A stretch of DNA of 64,000 nt, from NCBI GenBank assembly GCA_905221545.1, contig CAJNDO010000004.1, forward strand, positions 1-64,000, read 5' to 3'. Shown piece after piece: positions 8,021-17,990 of this stretch. Origin of the DNA: a bacterium. Its GTDB lineage: Bacteria; Bacillota; Bacilli; Lactobacillales; Streptococcaceae. The translations under genes and the position numbers were made by a program. Numbering within the stretch: the first letter of the stretch is position 1; each line of letters opens with the position of its first letter. Under the pieces are notes generated by a model. That model ran no database searches. It was not told the origin of the DNA and worked only from the letters and a program-made list of their open reading frames with translations.

Positions 8021-8968
8021 ATGAGAAGTGAGATAGAGAAAATGAAAAAGTCTCCATTGGTTACAATAAAATCTCGATTAGATTTTATTTATTTAGCTTA
8101 TGCTATTAGTTTGGGATTGATTATTTTGTTTAGCTTTATGGGGGTAATGGTTGATGAAGTAAATAATTCTTTAAATATTTATGGTTGGATTAGAGGGATT
8201 TTAAACGCAAATCTCTTTTTAGCAGTCTCGTTATTAGAACTTGTTTTTGTATTGAAAAGAAAAGAGAAAACCTTGATTTTCCTTAGGATTTTAAATAGTC
8301 TATGGTTGTTTAAGTTGCTTCTAGACGTTGTAAAAGGAGTTGTCCAAAGTCGAATGGCGGCTACAAGTTATAATGTTTTTGCTGGGATTGTTCAGTTTAC
8401 ATCTGGATTTTTATCAGGTTGGTCTCCGACCATGGGAAGGGCTAACTCAGCCGACATGTTGAATGGATATTATCTAATTTTGTATTCAACATTTTTTAGC
8501 TTAATTCTTCTTTTAGTCTATTGTTACTTCAAGTATATAAAAAAGGAAAAACTAACCTTTGAGTTTCATCTTTCATTTTTATCAGTAGAGGATATTAAGA
8601 AATCCTATGCTAAAAATAAACTCTTAACAGTTGCTTCCATCAGCATATCCTTATCGCAATTCTTATATTTTTATAGCTTACCTGGTACAATTAATAAAAC
8701 AGTATCCCCCTTTACCTACCATGCTATTTTGGCTCTCATTATTCTTGTTTTAGCCATTTTAGTTGTATCCTCTATTGCAAGGGGAGAAGAAAAAAGATTG
8801 GATACCTATATCATTAGCTTGTTAGTAACCTTTGTTGTCTATAATCCAATATACATTTTTCAACATGGTCGTCCCGGTTTAGGTTATATTGTCTACATTT
8901 TTGGATGGGTTTTATTTAGCTATTATTTGGTGGATAAAAAATGGATACAAGCAGAAAGGAATCATTGA
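8021..8968 (+). CDS. multispanning membrane protein of unknown function
   Basis: A 315-residue protein with about seven to eight hydrophobic segments (for example LAYAISLGLIILFSFMG, ILALIILVLAILVVSS and YIVYIFGWVLFSYYL) and short charged loops. I recognise no family motif. The start is uncertain: ATG 8021 has no clear Shine-Dalgarno, and the in-frame ATG at 8042 is equally possible. It lies 15 bases before a lipoprotein gene and is probably co-transcribed with it. The region between the surface proteins and spx looks AT-rich and accessory. Confidence 0.65.
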   Translation: MRSEIEKMKKSPLVTIKSRLDFIYLAYAISLGLIILFSFMGVMVDEVNNSLNIYGWIRGILNANLFLAVSLLELVFVLKRKEKTLIFLRILNSLWLFKLLLDVVKGVVQSRMAATSYNVFAGIVQFTSGFLSGWSPTMGRANSADMLNGYYLILYSTFFSLILLLVYCYFKYIKKEKLTFEFHLSFLSVEDIKKSYAKNKLLTVASISISLSQFLYFYSLPGTINKTVSPFTYHAILALIILVLAILVVSSIARGEEKRLDTYIISLLVTFVVYNPIYIFQHGRPGLGYIVYIFGWVLFSYYLVDKKWIQAERNH

Positions 8969-8983
8969 GAAGATTTGAAAAAG

Positions 8984-10522
8984 ATGAAAAAGTATTTACG
9001 ATATAGTATCGTTTTCCTAGTTGCCCTGCTTTTTTTAGGGGCTTGCGGTAAGAAGGAAGAAACCTCTTCAGAGGTAATGGACCAGATTGATATTGCGAAT
9101 TCTCTTGAAAAAGACAATTTTGATGAGTGGTATCGTTCTTTTGGGACGATTGAGCATTTGTCTGGTGAGATGCCCTTATTTGGAAAAATTGATTTTGGCT
9201 ATAATGGTCAGGCCATTATTGTGAGAGATGGGAAAGAGATGTTGCATGGCCGTGATCGTGGTGGAATGATGAAAGGTCAATTTACGATTAAAAAGTATGC
9301 AGGGGACACGAAAGTCACGACCATCGATTACGAGCTCGACAAGACTTATGTCGTTGGAAAGTCATACTCTTAAACAACAGTCCTACCAGAAGTTGAGGTA
9401 TCGCTGTCTATATCTCAGGAAGAGATTGACCGCATTGAAACCGACTATAAAGATCAGTCTTATACTTTTTATGGCTACAAGGATCCTAACGGCTATCTGA
9501 TTTTGACAGATGGAAAAGAAGACAAACCAACAGTTTATCTTTACAAGTTGGAGCAACCTATGGAATTGAAAGTCACTGCTGAAAAGGCTGCGGTACGTAA
9601 GGAACCACTCTATGATGCAGAAGTGATTACTGAACTCAGCAAAGATCAGAGAATAACTGCTTCCAATTCAGTCGCTGGGGAGAGAAAAGACCGAGGTCAT
9701 ATTTGGTACCAAATTGATGTAGAAGGTAAAACTGGTTTTATACTGCAAGCTGATATTATTGACCCCAAAACAAATTATTACCCTACCAATATGATCGCTA
9801 CGAGACGTCCATTTAAGATAGATGAAATTTTAAATGGAGATTTGCATCTAATAGCAGATACCTGGGTTAATGCTGCAGGTGAAGAAATCACTATCAAACC
9901 AGATGGCAGTATGAGTAACGGTGGCCACTTGCAAAAAGGATCAAAGAATGCGGGGGGAGCTATGTTGAATGTTGAAGGGAAAGGAGAAGGTGTTATTGTC
10001 TATCCAGCTAATACACCAAGTTATTATCAAGGTGGCCAATCAGATAGCAGTAAGGATCGGATAGCCTTCTCAAATAGTTCAATTATTCCAACAGATAAGT
10101 TTTTCTACAGAAAATCAGATGGCGTAACAACTTTTGATAATACAAGCTCTCAGAATGGTACAGATCAGGAGACAGCTCAGAGTTCGAGTCGTGAACCTGT
10201 AGTTGGAAATCCTTCTGTTCGAAATCCTCAAAAGGATGAAATATCACTAGTAGTAGGTAGTTGGTCTACAACAGGTTCGAAACCTAATAACTTGATTATT
10301 CACGATTCTGGCTTGGTCAATAAATATGAACGAATCTTTTTGTCCAAGAATCAGGAAGGAGCAGTTGGAAAGAGATTTGAGATTGGAATACGGGCAACAG
10401 CACCTGTACTCTTTATACCAGCAGGAACGCCTCACGGTGAATCAGATTCATCTAAAGACCGTCTATTATTTGAGAGATTAGGAAAATCAAACAGAGCTGA
10501 AGATTACTACTATCGAGATTAG
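8984..10522 (+). pseudogene. lipoprotein with SH3b-like and DUF6287-like domains, interrupted by an in-frame stop
   Basis: From ATG 8984 (or TTG 8975) the product starts as a lipoprotein (lipobox FLGAC, Cys21). Codon 130 is TAA (9371-9373). The same frame then stays open to 10522 with continuous, protein-like sequence directly after the stop (TTVLPEVEVSLS). A full product would be about 512 codons: lipid anchor, SH3b-like module (~193-255, with AVRKEPLYDAEVITEL), and two related ~95-residue C-terminal modules (~279-375 and ~420-512), both containing SDSSKDR. No start codon lies between the stop and TTG 9503. This looks like one nonsense mutation, perhaps from AAA, CAA or GAA, in a recently intact gene; a sequencing error is the alternative. 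Confidence 0.85.
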
Positions 10523-10539
10523 AAGAGTTGTTCAAAAGC

Positions 10540-10574
10540 AAAAGAATGTCGCAAGATTGTGGCGTTCTTTTTTG
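10540..10574 (+). terminator. rho-independent terminator before spx
   Basis: AAAAGAATGTCGC (10540-10552) pairs with GTGGCGTTCTTTT (10559-10571), with three G-U pairs around a 6-base loop and a T run. Confidence 0.85.
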
Positions 10575-10692
10575 TTTGTCCCATACTTCACTATATAGCT
10601 CTAAAAGAATGAATTAATCAAATCCAAACAGAGTCAATCGTTCGCAAACAGTCTATTTTCTTGAAAAAATAGGCTTTTTTTCTAAAAATCTC

Positions 10693-10721
10693 TAGTCAAG
10701 CGCTTTATTTTTTTGTATAAT
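10693..10721 (+). promoter_or_regulatory. spx promoter
   Basis: TAGTCA (10693-10698) and TATAAT (10716-10721) are separated by 17 bases, 35 bases before the spx start codon. Confidence 0.65.
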
Positions 10722-10755
10722 AGAATTAGCAAAGTATAGATAAGAAGAGAAAAGC

Positions 10756-11157
10756 ATGATTACACTATTTCTATCACCGAGCTGTACTTCATGTCGTAAG
10801 GCAAAGGCCTGGTTAGAAAAACATAAGGTGCCCTTTGAGGAACACAATATTATGACCAGTCCCTTAACGAGAAAAGAATTGCAACACATTCTTTCCTTGA
10901 CCGAAAATGGTACTGATGACATCATTTCAACTCGTTCAAAAATTTTTCAAAAATTAGATATTGATGTAGAAAGTATTTCGGTATCGGAATTGCTTCATTT
11001 GATTGAGCAGTACCCTAGTCTTTTGCGTCGCCCAATTATTATTGATGCCAAGCGCATGCAAATCGGGTTTAATGAAGATGAGATTCGTGCTTTTCTCCCT
11101 CGTAGTTATCGTAAGCAAGAACTAAAAGAAGCAAGAATGAGAGCTGGTATTAGTTAA
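10756..11157 (+). CDS. spx: Spx/ArsC-family regulator
   Basis: A 133-residue thioredoxin-fold protein of the Spx family. The redox switch CTSC (Cys10 and Cys13) lies in [17 protein letters not shown], and the RRPIIID segment near residue 94 is typical. Spx proteins bind the RNA polymerase alpha C-terminal domain and switch on thiol-stress genes. Streptococci carry two paralogs (SpxA1 and SpxA2), and I cannot say which this is. It has its own promoter, and its stop overlaps the next start by one base (TAATG), so it heads an operon with the UPF0223, inositol-phosphatase-like and methyltransferase genes. Confidence 0.9.
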   Translation: MITLFLSPSCTSCRKAKAWLEKHKVPFEEHNIMTSPLTRKELQHILSLTENGTDDIISTRSKIFQKLDIDVESISVSELLHLIEQYPSLLRRPIIIDAKRMQIGFNEDEIRAFLPRSYRKQELKEARMRAGIS

Positions 11158-11435
11158 TGAACAAACAGTATAGTTACCCACTAGATTTGTCGTGGAGCAC
11201 TGAAGAACTTGCTTCAGTGCTTTCTTTTTTTAATGATGTTGAAGCTGCCTATGAAGGCAAGGTAGAGGCTAAAAAGCTACTGGAATCCTATAAGGGATTC
11301 AAATTGGTTGTGCCAAGCAAGAGTGAAGAGAAGCGTTTGGGACGAGAATTTGAAACGGTTAGTGGCTATTCGCTTTACCGAGCAGTTCAGGCTGCCAAGG
11401 AAAAAGGGGAAGGAAAGATTTCTCTTGGAAAGTAA
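11157..11435 (+). CDS. UPF0223 family protein
   Basis: A 92-residue soluble protein recognised as UPF0223 (YktA-like) from the start [14 protein letters not shown] and the ending [20 protein letters not shown]. No enzymatic motif is present and the function is unknown. It begins one base into the spx stop codon and overlaps the next gene by 11 bases, so its expression is bound to that operon. The length matches the family (about 90 residues). Confidence 0.88.
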   Translation: MNKQYSYPLDLSWSTEELASVLSFFNDVEAAYEGKVEAKKLLESYKGFKLVVPSKSEEKRLGREFETVSGYSLYRAVQAAKEKGEGKISLGK

Positions 11436-12198
11436 GTTTGAATTTGCTAAAGAGCTTGTTAAGAAAGCGGGTCAGTACATCCTTGACCACATGCAGGAAG
11501 ACTTGCAGGTTGAGACCAAGTCCTCTCCAACAGATTTAGTAACCAGACTGGACAAGGAAGTTCAGGAACTCTTGGTTAGTGAGATTTTATCCCATTATCC
11601 TGAGGATAAGATTTGTGCTGAAGAGGGCTGTTTACGTGCTTCGGTTCAAGAGGGCAAGGTTTGGGTCATTGATCCCATTGATGGTACCAATAATTTTGTG
11701 GCCCAGCAGGAAGATTTTGCAGTCATGATGGCTTATTTTGAAAATGGTCAAGGGCAGTTTGCTCTGATTTATGATGTGGTCAAGGGGGATTGTTATCACG
11801 GTGGTGGGGAATTTCCAGTTTATCTAAATGATAGGCCTCTAGCTCCCTTTAAAGCAAAACCACTTGGAGATTTCCTTATTGCAGGAAATAGTGGTATGCT
11901 GGAAACCAATGAATGGGGGCTGGCTGATTTGAGCCAAGCGGTTCTTGGTGTTCGTGTCTATGGGAGTGCGGCCATTAGTTTTGCAAAGATTTTGTCAGGG
12001 CGTTTGTTGACCTATGTCACCTATCTGCAACCATGGGATTATGCTGCGGCTAGTATTTTAGGGGAAAGTCTGGGCTATCGGGTTATGACTCTTTCTGGTG
12101 AAGCTCTTGATTTTGAAACTAGACAGCCTGTTATGATGGTGCCTCTTGAGATGCAGGAGGAAATTCAGTCCTATATTTACGAAAGGAAAAGAACTTAA
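11425..12198 (+). CDS. inositol monophosphatase family protein
   Basis: A 257-residue member of the Mg-dependent inositol monophosphatase/FBPase superfamily. Metal-binding motifs are EEG near residue 70, DPIDGTNNF near residue 86, and WDYAAASIL near residue 205. The substrate is unknown; related bacterial enzymes act on inositol phosphate, NADP or PAP. I place the start at TTG 11425, 8 bases after AGGAAA. A longer in-frame extension to 11308 would lie almost wholly inside the upstream gene and lacks family similarity. The following methyltransferase ATG is directly adjacent to its stop. Confidence 0.87.
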   Translation: MESKFEFAKELVKKAGQYILDHMQEDLQVETKSSPTDLVTRLDKEVQELLVSEILSHYPEDKICAEEGCLRASVQEGKVWVIDPIDGTNNFVAQQEDFAVMMAYFENGQGQFALIYDVVKGDCYHGGGEFPVYLNDRPLAPFKAKPLGDFLIAGNSGMLETNEWGLADLSQAVLGVRVYGSAAISFAKILSGRLLTYVTYLQPWDYAAASILGESLGYRVMTLSGEALDFETRQPVMMVPLEMQEEIQSYIYERKRT

Positions 12199-13503
12199 AT
12201 GCAATTTCCAGAAGGATTTGTTGAAAAATATGAAAAGATACTAGGAGATGAGGCAAGAGATTTTCTTGCCTCTTTTGAGGAGGAAGCGGTTTTGGCCTTT
12301 CGGGTCAATCCTTTAAAAGAAGTGTCAGTTTCCTTTTCTGATCCCATTCCTCAAACCCCTTGGGGCCACTATGGGAAGGTTTCAGGGAAATCGCCTGAGC
12401 ATGCTACTGGTTTGGTTTATTCGCAAGAACCTGCTGCTCAAATGGTAGCTCAGGTTGCCCAACCCCGTCCTGGAATGAAGGTCCTGGATTTGGCTGCGGC
12501 ACCAGGGGGTAAATCAACTCAGCTAGCAGCCTATCTAGCAGGGGAAGGCATTCTTATTTCCAACGAAATCTCAAGCAAACGGGCTAAGATTTTGGTTGAA
12601 AACATGGAGCGTTTTGGAGCGACAAATGTCGTGGTGACCAATGAATCTGCCGACCGCTTGGCCAAGGTCTTTAAAGGCTATTTTGACCTCATTGTCCTTG
12701 ATGCCCCTTGTTCTGGTGAAGGAATGTTCCGTAAGCAGCCAGATGCTATGGATTATTGGAGTCTCGATTATCCGAGTCAATGTGCTAGTTTGCAAAGAGA
12801 AATTCTGACAGATGCGGTGACCATGCTAGCTGAAGGCGGTCGTCTGGTTTATTCGACCTGTACCTGGGCACCTGAGGAAAATGAAGAAATAGTCAATTGG
12901 CTACTGGAAGAGTATGATTTTGACTTGTTGCCAGTTGAACATATCAATGGAATGGTAGCTGGGATTGACCTGCCAGAAACAGCTCGGATGTATCCTCATC
13001 ATTTTAAGGGAGAAGGGCAGTTTGTAGCCCATCTACAGTTTAAGGGTGACAATCCAGCCCCTAAATTTAAGGCAAGCAAGAGCAATCTCAGCCGTGAGCA
13101 AGTTTCCTTGTGGCAGGAATTTGCTCAAAAACACTTGAAAATCAATCTAAGGGGAATCTTGCAGACGTTTGGTGACCAGCTTTATCTCTTGCCAGAACTT
13201 TTGCCAGATTTAGGGAAGCTCAAGATTGCTCGCAATGGCCTGCATCTGGGTACTTTTAAGAAGAAACGTTTTGAACCCAGTTTCGCTCTTGGTCTAGCCT
13301 TGAAACCGAGTCAGGTCAAGCAGTCGGTTGAAATTGACCAAGAAGCGTTTGTAAAGTATGCGGCTGGAGAAACCGTTCAGCTGGCGGAAAGTCTGCCAAA
13401 TGGTTGGTACCAAGTTTTGGTTCAGGGCAATGGTTTGGGCTTTGCTAAGGTGACTGGAAATGTTTTGAAAAATTATTTTCCAAAAGGCCTCAGATTCAAG
13501 TGA
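12199..13503 (+). CDS. rsmF: RsmF/YebU-like rRNA (cytosine-C5) methyltransferase
   Basis: A 434-residue NOL1/NOP2/Sun-type m5C RNA methyltransferase. The SAM-binding motif is LDLAAAPGGKSTQL near residue 96; the catalytic motif IV is DAPCSGEGMF near 172; motif VI is STCTWAPEENE near 218 with the nucleophilic Cys. The C-terminal extension (residues ~290-434) resembles the RNA-binding part of RsmF, so the probable target is 16S rRNA; the exact cytosine is not predictable here. The start codon abuts the preceding stop and shares its Shine-Dalgarno (AGGAAAAGA) with that gene's 3' end. It is the last gene of the spx operon. Confidence 0.87.
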   Translation: MQFPEGFVEKYEKILGDEARDFLASFEEEAVLAFRVNPLKEVSVSFSDPIPQTPWGHYGKVSGKSPEHATGLVYSQEPAAQMVAQVAQPRPGMKVLDLAAAPGGKSTQLAAYLAGEGILISNEISSKRAKILVENMERFGATNVVVTNESADRLAKVFKGYFDLIVLDAPCSGEGMFRKQPDAMDYWSLDYPSQCASLQREILTDAVTMLAEGGRLVYSTCTWAPEENEEIVNWLLEEYDFDLLPVEHINGMVAGIDLPETARMYPHHFKGEGQFVAHLQFKGDNPAPKFKASKSNLSREQVSLWQEFAQKHLKINLRGILQTFGDQLYLLPELLPDLGKLKIARNGLHLGTFKKKRFEPSFALGLALKPSQVKQSVEIDQEAFVKYAAGETVQLAESLPNGWYQVLVQGNGLGFAKVTGNVLKNYFPKGLRFK

Positions 13504-13724
13504 AAATGCTAGTCAAAGTAGCTTGTCTATGTTATAGTGGAAGTATGGATTTTTTTCAAATTGTCTTTCATTTTAAGTCAAAATTGGTGGAAACGGCAAC
13601 TGAGCAAATTTCAAGTAAAATCAAGCTCAGAACTTCAGTAGACTCCTGATTTAAAAAAAGAAAAACATAAATAAATAGTTGAAAAAATTCACAGCATTCA
13701 CCATTATTTTCAAGGAGAAAAACA
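13504..13724 (+). promoter_or_regulatory. pst operon promoter and long 5' leader
   Basis: TAGTCA (13510-13515) and TATAGT (13533-13538), 17 bases apart, are the best promoter candidate and would give a leader of about 180 bases. Within it CTGAGC (13600-13605) can pair with GCTCAG (13625-13630). Just before the Shine-Dalgarno a direct repeat ATTCAC occurs at 13687-13692 and 13696-13701 (9-base period), which could be a response-regulator site for phosphate control. That assignment is a guess. No terminator for the upstream gene is obvious. Confidence 0.4.
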
Positions 13725-14603
13725 GTGAAAAAAAGGAAAAAACTCGCTATATCCCTTGCGGCTCTTTTGCTGGCAGGTTCTTTGGCGGGATGTGCTAGCT
13801 GGATTGATCGTGGAGAATCTATGACAGCTGTTGGCTCAACGGCTCTTCAGCCCTTGGTCGAAGCTGCAGCAGATGAATTCGGCTTTCTGCACGTTGGAAA
13901 AACAGTCAACGTCCAAGGTGGAGGATCTGGTACAGGTCTGTCTCAGGTTCAGTCTGGGGCCGTTGATGTAGGAAATTCAGACGTATTTGCTGAGGAAAAA
14001 GACGGTATCAACGCCTCAGCCCTAGTGGACCATAAGGTAGCTGTAGCGGGCTTGGCGGTAATTGTGAACAAGGAAGTTGATGTTGAAAATCTGACAACTG
14101 AACAACTCCGTAGCATCTTCACAGGCCAACTAACCAACTGGAAAGAGGTTGGAGGGAAAGACCTAGCCATTTCTATTATCAACCGTGCGGCAAGTTCTGG
14201 TTCGCGTGCAACCTTTGATAGTGTTGTCATGGATGGCCAATCTGCCGTGCAGAGTCAAGAACAGGATTCAAATGGGATGGTCAAAAACATTGTTTCTCAG
14301 ACACCAGGAGCCATTTCTTACCTAGCCTTTGCCTATGTGGATGACTCAGTTAAACGCATGAAATTGAACGGCTATGAGCCGATTGCAGAAAATGTAACAA
14401 CCAATAACTGGCCTTTGTGGTCTTATGAACACATGTATACTCTAGGTCAGCCGAATGAATTAGTGGTAGAATTTCTTAACTTTGTCCTCTCAGATGAAGC
14501 TCAAAGCGGAATCGTTAAGGGAATGGGTTATATTTCTGTCAAGGAAATGAAGGTTGAAAAAGACGCTGTTGGAACGGTGACAGCACTAGAAGGGAGTCAA
14601 TAA
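13725..14603 (+). CDS. pstS: phosphate ABC transporter substrate-binding lipoprotein
   Basis: A 292-residue lipoprotein with lipobox SLAGC (Cys23). The mature part starts with [17 protein letters not shown] and contains the phosphate-binding loops [20 protein letters not shown] and [12 protein letters not shown] typical of PstS. It captures inorganic phosphate outside the membrane and passes it to PstC/PstA. The start is GTG 13725, 7 bases after AAGGAG. The stop overlaps the pstC start (TAATG). The full operon pstS-C-A-B-B-phoU follows without a promoter gap. Confidence 0.95.
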   Translation: MKKRKKLAISLAALLLAGSLAGCASWIDRGESMTAVGSTALQPLVEAAADEFGFLHVGKTVNVQGGGSGTGLSQVQSGAVDVGNSDVFAEEKDGINASALVDHKVAVAGLAVIVNKEVDVENLTTEQLRSIFTGQLTNWKEVGGKDLAISIINRAASSGSRATFDSVVMDGQSAVQSQEQDSNGMVKNIVSQTPGAISYLAFAYVDDSVKRMKLNGYEPIAENVTTNNWPLWSYEHMYTLGQPNELVVEFLNFVLSDEAQSGIVKGMGYISVKEMKVEKDAVGTVTALEGSQ

Positions 14604-15520
14604 TGAATCAAGAAGAATTAGCTAAAAAATTACTTTCTCCCTCAAAGAACTCTCGTCTAGAGAAACTAGGGAAAGGCTTGACCTTTGCCTGTCTGTCTTT
14701 GATTGTTATCATCGTGGCTATGATTTTGATTTTCGTAGCTCAGAAAGGTTTGTCGACCTTCTTTGTCAATGGGGTCAACATCTTTGATTTCCTCTTTGGC
14801 CAAACTTGGAATCCTTCAGGTAAACAATTTGGTGCCCTTCCTATGATTTTGGGTTCCTTTATTGTCACAATCTTGTCAGCTCTTATCGCAACTCCTTTTG
14901 CCATTGGTGCGGCAGTCTTTATGACCGAAGTCTCACCAAAAGGTGCTAGAATCTTGCAACCAGCCATTGAATTGCTAGTCGGGATTCCTTCAGTCGTATA
15001 TGGATTTATCGGTTTGCAGGTCGTGGTTCCCTTTGTCCGCAGTGTCTTTGGTGGAACTGGTTTTGGGATTTTGTCAGGTATTTTCGTTCTCTTTGTCATG
15101 ATTTTACCGACGGTAACCTTTATGACAACCGATAGCTTGCGTGCGGTGCCTCGTCACTACCGTGAAGCTAGTTTGGCCATGGGAGCCACTCGCTGGCAAA
15201 CCATCTGGCGCGTGACCTTGAAGGCAGCGCGTTCAGGGATTTTCACTGCAGTGGTCTTTGGGATGGCGCGTGCCTTTGGTGAAGCCTTGGCTATTCAGAT
15301 GGTGGTCGGAAACTCAGCCGTTGTCCCAACTTCATTGACAACACCTGCTGCTACCTTGACCTCTGTTTTGACCATGGGTATCGGAAATACCGTTATGGGA
15401 ACAGTTGACAATAACGTTCTCTGGTCACTGGCTTTGGTCTTGCTCTTGATGAGTTTGGCCTTCAACAGTGTGATTAAATTGATTACGAAAGAAAGAGGAA
15501 AGAAAAACTATGCACGCTAA
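14603..15520 (+). CDS. pstC: phosphate ABC transporter permease
   Basis: A 305-residue inner permease of the phosphate importer with six membrane spans. The cytoplasmic coupling loop YREASLAMGATRWQTIWRVT (residues ~191-210) is the EAA motif that docks to the ATPase. The N-terminal extension before the first span is short. It pairs with PstA, and the start overlaps the pstS stop by one base. Confidence 0.95.
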   Translation: MNQEELAKKLLSPSKNSRLEKLGKGLTFACLSLIVIIVAMILIFVAQKGLSTFFVNGVNIFDFLFGQTWNPSGKQFGALPMILGSFIVTILSALIATPFAIGAAVFMTEVSPKGARILQPAIELLVGIPSVVYGFIGLQVVVPFVRSVFGGTGFGILSGIFVLFVMILPTVTFMTTDSLRAVPRHYREASLAMGATRWQTIWRVTLKAARSGIFTAVVFGMARAFGEALAIQMVVGNSAVVPTSLTTPAATLTSVLTMGIGNTVMGTVDNNVLWSLALVLLLMSLAFNSVIKLITKERGKKNYAR

Positions 15521-16394
15521 GAAATTAGATAAAATTGCAACAGCTGTCCTCTACTCGATTGCAGGAATCATCGTTGCCATCTTGGCAACCTTGATTCTTT
15601 ATATCTTGGTTCGTGGGTTGCCCCACATCTCTTGGTCTTTCTTGACTGGCAAATCATCTTCTTACCAAGCAGGTGGAGGGATTGGAATTCAGCTCTATAA
15701 TTCCTTCTTCCTTCTAGTCATTACCTTGATTATCTCTGTACCTTTATCTATGGGGGCTGGGATTTTCCTAGCTGAATATGCCAAAAAAGGTCCTGTGACC
15801 AATTTTGTAAGAACTTGTATTGAAATCTTGTCTTCACTGCCATCTGTGGTTGTAGGTCTCTTTGGTTACTTAATCTTTGTAGTTCAGTTTGAGTATGGAT
15901 TTTCAATCATTTCAGGTGCCTTGGCCTTGACAGTCTTTAACCTGCCTCAGATGACTCGTAATGTCGAGGACAGTTTGAAACACGTTCACCATACGCAACG
16001 TGAGGCTGGCTTGGCTCTAGGGATTTCTCGTTGGGAGACTGTGGTCCATGTGGTCATTCCAGAAGCCCTTCCAGGTATTGTGACTGGGGTCGTCTTGGCC
16101 TCTGGTCGTATCTTTGGTGAGGCGGCTGCACTTATCTATACAGCAGGACAATCCGCTCCAGCCCTAGACTGGTCTAACTGGAATATTCTCAGTGTGACTA
16201 GCCCAATCTCTATCTTCCGTCAAGCAGAAACCTTGGCTGTCCACATCTGGAAAGTCAATAGCGAAGGAACCATTCCTGATGGAACAATCGTATCAGCAGG
16301 TTCTGCCGCCGTGCTCCTCATCTTTATCCTCATCTTTAACTTTGGAGCTCGTAAACTCGGAAGCTACCTACATAAGAAATTAACTGCTGCCTAA
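15510..16394 (+). CDS. pstA: phosphate ABC transporter permease
   Basis: A 294-residue second permease with six spans and the EAA loop REAGLALGISRWETVVHVVI (residues ~169-188). It overlaps pstC by 11 bases, so translation is coupled. Ten bases separate it from the first pstB, whose Shine-Dalgarno (AAAGGAGAA) lies in the gap. Confidence 0.95.
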   Translation: MHAKKLDKIATAVLYSIAGIIVAILATLILYILVRGLPHISWSFLTGKSSSYQAGGGIGIQLYNSFFLLVITLIISVPLSMGAGIFLAEYAKKGPVTNFVRTCIEILSSLPSVVVGLFGYLIFVVQFEYGFSIISGALALTVFNLPQMTRNVEDSLKHVHHTQREAGLALGISRWETVVHVVIPEALPGIVTGVVLASGRIFGEAAALIYTAGQSAPALDWSNWNILSVTSPISIFRQAETLAVHIWKVNSEGTIPDGTIVSAGSAAVLLIFILIFNFGARKLGSYLHKKLTAA

Positions 16395-16404
16395 AGGAGA
16401 AGCC

Positions 16405-17208
16405 ATGTCAAAATATAATTGGGATGAAAAGCATATCATCACCTTTCCTGAAGAGAAAGTGGCCCTCTCTACCAAGGATTTACATGTTTACTACGGTAAA
16501 AAAGAATCCATCAAGGGCATCGATATGCAATTTGAAAAAAATAAAATCACAGCCTTAATTGGCCCATCTGGTTCAGGAAAATCAACCTACCTCCGTAGTC
16601 TCAATCGTATGAATGATACCATTGATATTGCCAAGGTAACAGGTCAAATCCTCTATCAAGGAATTGACGTTAACCGTCCAGAAATCAATGTTTATGAGAT
16701 GCGTAAGCACATTGGAATGGTCTTCCAACGACCAAATCCCTTTGCCAAGTCTATCTACCGCAACATCACTTTTGCCCATGAACGAGCAGGTGTTAAGGAC
16801 AAGCAAGTCTTGGATGAAATTGTAGAAACTTCTCTTCGTCAGGCTGCCCTTTGGGACCAGGTCAAAGATGATTTGCACAAGTCAGCCTTGACCCTATCAG
16901 GTGGTCAGCAGCAACGTCTCTGTATCGCTCGTGCCATTTCGGTTAAACCAGATATTCTCTTGATGGATGAGCCTGCGTCAGCCTTGGATCCGATTGCGAC
17001 AGCCCAGCTGGAAGAAACCATGCTGGAATTAAAGAAAGACTTTACCATCATTATCGTGACCCACAGTATGCAACAGGCTGCGCGTGCTAGTGACTACACA
17101 GGATTTTTCTACTTGGGTGACTTGATCGAGTACGATAAGACCTCTAATATTTTCCAAAATGCGAAACTACAGTCAACCAATGACTACGTAACAGGACACT
17201 TTGGATAG
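16405..17208 (+). CDS. pstB: phosphate ABC transporter ATPase, first copy
   Basis: A 267-residue ATPase: Walker [10 protein letters not shown], signature [15 protein letters not shown], Walker B ILLMDEPASALD, and a canonical switch histidine (His220, codon 17062-17064, in VTHSMQQAAR). The N-terminal ~17 residues before the core are an extension compared with the second copy. It energises phosphate import through PstC and PstA. Two consecutive pstB genes are usual in streptococci and related Firmicutes. Confidence 0.94.
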   Translation: MSKYNWDEKHIITFPEEKVALSTKDLHVYYGKKESIKGIDMQFEKNKITALIGPSGSGKSTYLRSLNRMNDTIDIAKVTGQILYQGIDVNRPEINVYEMRKHIGMVFQRPNPFAKSIYRNITFAHERAGVKDKQVLDEIVETSLRQAALWDQVKDDLHKSALTLSGGQQQRLCIARAISVKPDILLMDEPASALDPIATAQLEETMLELKKDFTIIIVTHSMQQAARASDYTGFFYLGDLIEYDKTSNIFQNAKLQSTNDYVTGHFG

Positions 17209-17220
17209 AAAGGAAACAGT

Positions 17221-17979
17221 ATGACAGAAGCGATTTTACAGGTGTCAGACCTGTCCGTTTACTACAATCAAAAGAAGGCCTTGAATAGTGTTTCCCTATC
17301 TTTCCAACCTAAGGAAATTACAGCTCTGATTGGTCCATCTGGATCAGGAAAGTCAACTCTTCTCAAGGCTATCAACCGCATGGGGGATCTCAATCCAGAG
17401 GTGACCACAACTGGTTCGGTGGTTTACAACGGCCACAATATTTACAGCCCGCGTACAGATACAGTTGAATTGCGTAAGGAAATCGGTATGGTTTTCCAAC
17501 AACCAAACCCTTTCCCTATGTCTATCTACGAAAACGTTGTTTACGGGCTTCGTATCAATGGAGTGAAGGATAAGCAGGTTCTGGATGAAGCGGTAGAAAA
17601 AGCCCTACAACGAGCTTCTATCTGGGATGAGGTCAAGGATCGCCTGCATGATTCAGCTATCGGGCTTTCAGGTGGACAACAACAACGTGTCTGCGTTGCC
17701 CGTGTCTTGGCAACCAGTCCTAAAATCATTCTCTTGGATGAACCGACTTCAGCCTTGGACCCTATCTCGGCCGGTAAGATTGAGGAAACCTTGTATGGTC
17801 TAAAAGATAAATACACCATGCTCTTGGTTACGCGTTCCATGCAACAAGCCTCTCGTATCTCTGACAAGACAGGATTTTTCCTTGATGGAGATTTGATTGA
17901 GTTTAACAATACTAAGAAGATGTTCCTCAACCCACAACACAAGGAAACAGAAGATTATATTTCAGGAAAATTTGGATAA
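17221..17979 (+). CDS. pstB: phosphate ABC transporter ATPase, second copy with altered H-loop
   Basis: A 252-residue ATPase similar to the previous gene: Walker [10 protein letters not shown], signature [15 protein letters not shown], Walker [13 protein letters not shown]. The switch-loop residue is Arg205 (codon CGT 17833-17835, [10 protein letters not shown]) where the first copy has His. Loss of the switch His normally weakens or abolishes hydrolysis, which suggests that a PstB1-PstB2 heterodimer uses the sites unequally; this is an inference. It lies 12 bases after pstB1 and 11 bases before phoU. Confidence 0.93.
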   Translation: MTEAILQVSDLSVYYNQKKALNSVSLSFQPKEITALIGPSGSGKSTLLKAINRMGDLNPEVTTTGSVVYNGHNIYSPRTDTVELRKEIGMVFQQPNPFPMSIYENVVYGLRINGVKDKQVLDEAVEKALQRASIWDEVKDRLHDSAIGLSGGQQQRVCVARVLATSPKIILLDEPTSALDPISAGKIEETLYGLKDKYTMLLVTRSMQQASRISDKTGFFLDGDLIEFNNTKKMFLNPQHKETEDYISGKFG

Positions 17980-17990
17980 GGAGATAAATG

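Noticed and set aside
9297-9500. 67-codon frame bridging the broken lipoprotein
   Set aside because: It is in a different frame from both halves; the true relation is an in-frame stop, so no frameshift needs to be proposed.
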